In this document: positions 5,291 to 5,823 of the stretch, in pieces
Layout of the letters: every line of letters starts with the position of its first letter
Position numbering within the stretch: the stretch's first letter is position 1
Assembly: GCA_000715605.1 (NCBI GenBank)
Contig: KL568584.1
Coordinates: 14,784-20,606 of the forward strand
Length of the DNA stretch: 5,823 bases
Direction of reading: 5' to 3'
From: Streptomyces speibonae
Lineage (GTDB): Bacteria > Actinomycetota > Actinomycetes > Streptomycetales > Streptomycetaceae
Program-made: the position numbers and the translations under genes
Notes under the pieces: generated by a model
What the model saw: the letters and a program-made list of their open reading frames with translations, nothing else
Database searches by the model: none
Told to the model about the DNA's origin: nothing

Positions 5291-5823
5291 TCAGTAGCGC
5301 AGCACCGCCGCCATCCCGTCCGCGTCCGCGAGCGTGCCGTCCGGGACGAAGCGGACCTCGGCGCCGGTCTCCAGGCACTGCTCGACGATCTCGTCCACGA
5401 TGTCCTCGCGGGCGTCCAGGTCCTCGTCCTCGGCGATGATCAGATGGTCGCCGGCGTCCCGCACCGTGACCTGGTAGTTCTCCTCGACGGCCAGCAGCCG
5501 GACCCGCCCCTCCCGGGCGCTCTGCCACAGCTCGTCGACGCCGGCCGCGAACTCCTTGCGCCCGCGGGCGGACTCCAGGGACCGGGCCACGTCCTGGGTC
5601 TCCTTGCGCGCCTCCTCCTCGAGCACCGGCCGCACCGCCTGCCACACCTGCTCGTGCGTGCCGTGCGCCAGCCCGCCGTGCTGGATGTGCACGGCGTCCT
5701 TGGTCGCCGTCCCGGACTCGCACAGCAGGGACAGCGCGGCGGGCTCACCGGTGACGTACAGCGGGCGCGGGTGCTGACGCAGCAGCGCGGCCATCGCCGT
5801 GTCGGCCTCGCGCAGGAACCGCC
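5291..5823 (-). CDS. baeRF-family (eRF1-like) protein, C-terminal part (partial)
   Basis: An open frame of 176 residues that runs off the right edge, so the true start is missing; the internal Met at 5794 should not be taken as the start because coding continues upstream of it (RFLREADTAM). The C-terminal third (from VRLLAVEENYQVTVRD through DIVDEIVEQCLETGAEVRFV to the end at AAVLRY) matches the pattern of the L7Ae-like third domain of the eRF1/Pelota superfamily. The segment RPLYVTGEPAALSLL and the HGGLAHG stretch before it resemble Streptomyces members of the bacterial archaeo-eukaryotic release factor (baeRF) family, as I remember them. Those proteins are proposed to act on ribosomes or in RNA-related stress responses, but the biochemical role is not settled. 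The central region is highly charged and helical. The gene is upstream of the PP2C gene on the same strand, with a strong hairpin between them, so co-transcription is unlikely. Confidence 0.7.
   Translation of the reverse strand, partial: RFLREADTAMAALLRQHPRPLYVTGEPAALSLLCESGTATKDAVHIQHGGLAHGTHEQVWQAVRPVLEEEARKETQDVARSLESARGRKEFAAGVDELWQSAREGRVRLLAVEENYQVTVRDAGDHLIIAEDEDLDAREDIVDEIVEQCLETGAEVRFVPDGTLADADGMAAVLRY

Overview
The window looks like a piece of a Streptomyces (or very close actinomycete) chromosome. Overall GC is very high, the coding frames have strong G/C preference at third positions, start codons include GTG and TTG, and every recognisable protein belongs to a family typical of Streptomyces. 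No tRNA, rRNA, insertion sequence, prophage or CRISPR array was seen.

Layout, left to right. (1) Positions 1-495, minus strand: the N-terminal part of a secreted peptidoglycan-amidase-type protein that starts with TTG and runs off the left edge. (2) Positions 698-1831, minus: an aminoglycoside-phosphotransferase-fold kinase (377 aa), followed by a hairpin terminator candidate. (3) A 234-bp divergent control region (1832-2065) with 10-bp iterons and an inverted repeat. (4) Positions 2066-3556, plus: a 496-aa cytoplasmic regulator of the NsdA-like family (N-terminal helix-turn-helix-like segment, C-terminal TPR-like helices). (5) Positions 3587-4996, minus, convergent with the regulator across 30 bp: a 469-aa PAS plus SpoIIE/RsbU-type PP2C phosphatase. 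(6) A 294-bp gene-free stretch (4997-5290) with a perfect 12-bp-arm hairpin, a 10-bp direct repeat and a less GC-rich, promoter-like segment. (7) Positions 5291-5823, minus: the C-terminal part of a protein that resembles the bacterial archaeo-eukaryotic release factor (baeRF) family, cut by the right edge.

The genes do not form one operon: they are separated by regulatory gaps, and the orientation alternates. The theme is regulatory and cell-envelope housekeeping: a wall-remodelling enzyme, an orphan small-molecule kinase divergent from an NsdA-like developmental-type regulator, and a sensor phosphatase of the kind that acts on anti-anti-sigma factors. The window is mostly ordinary core Streptomyces content. 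I see no convincing new multi-gene system. The most interesting points are the iteron/inverted-repeat control region before the regulator, the perfect hairpin after the baeRF-like gene, and a catalytic-type Glu-to-Gln change in the amidase protein's lysozyme-like domain.
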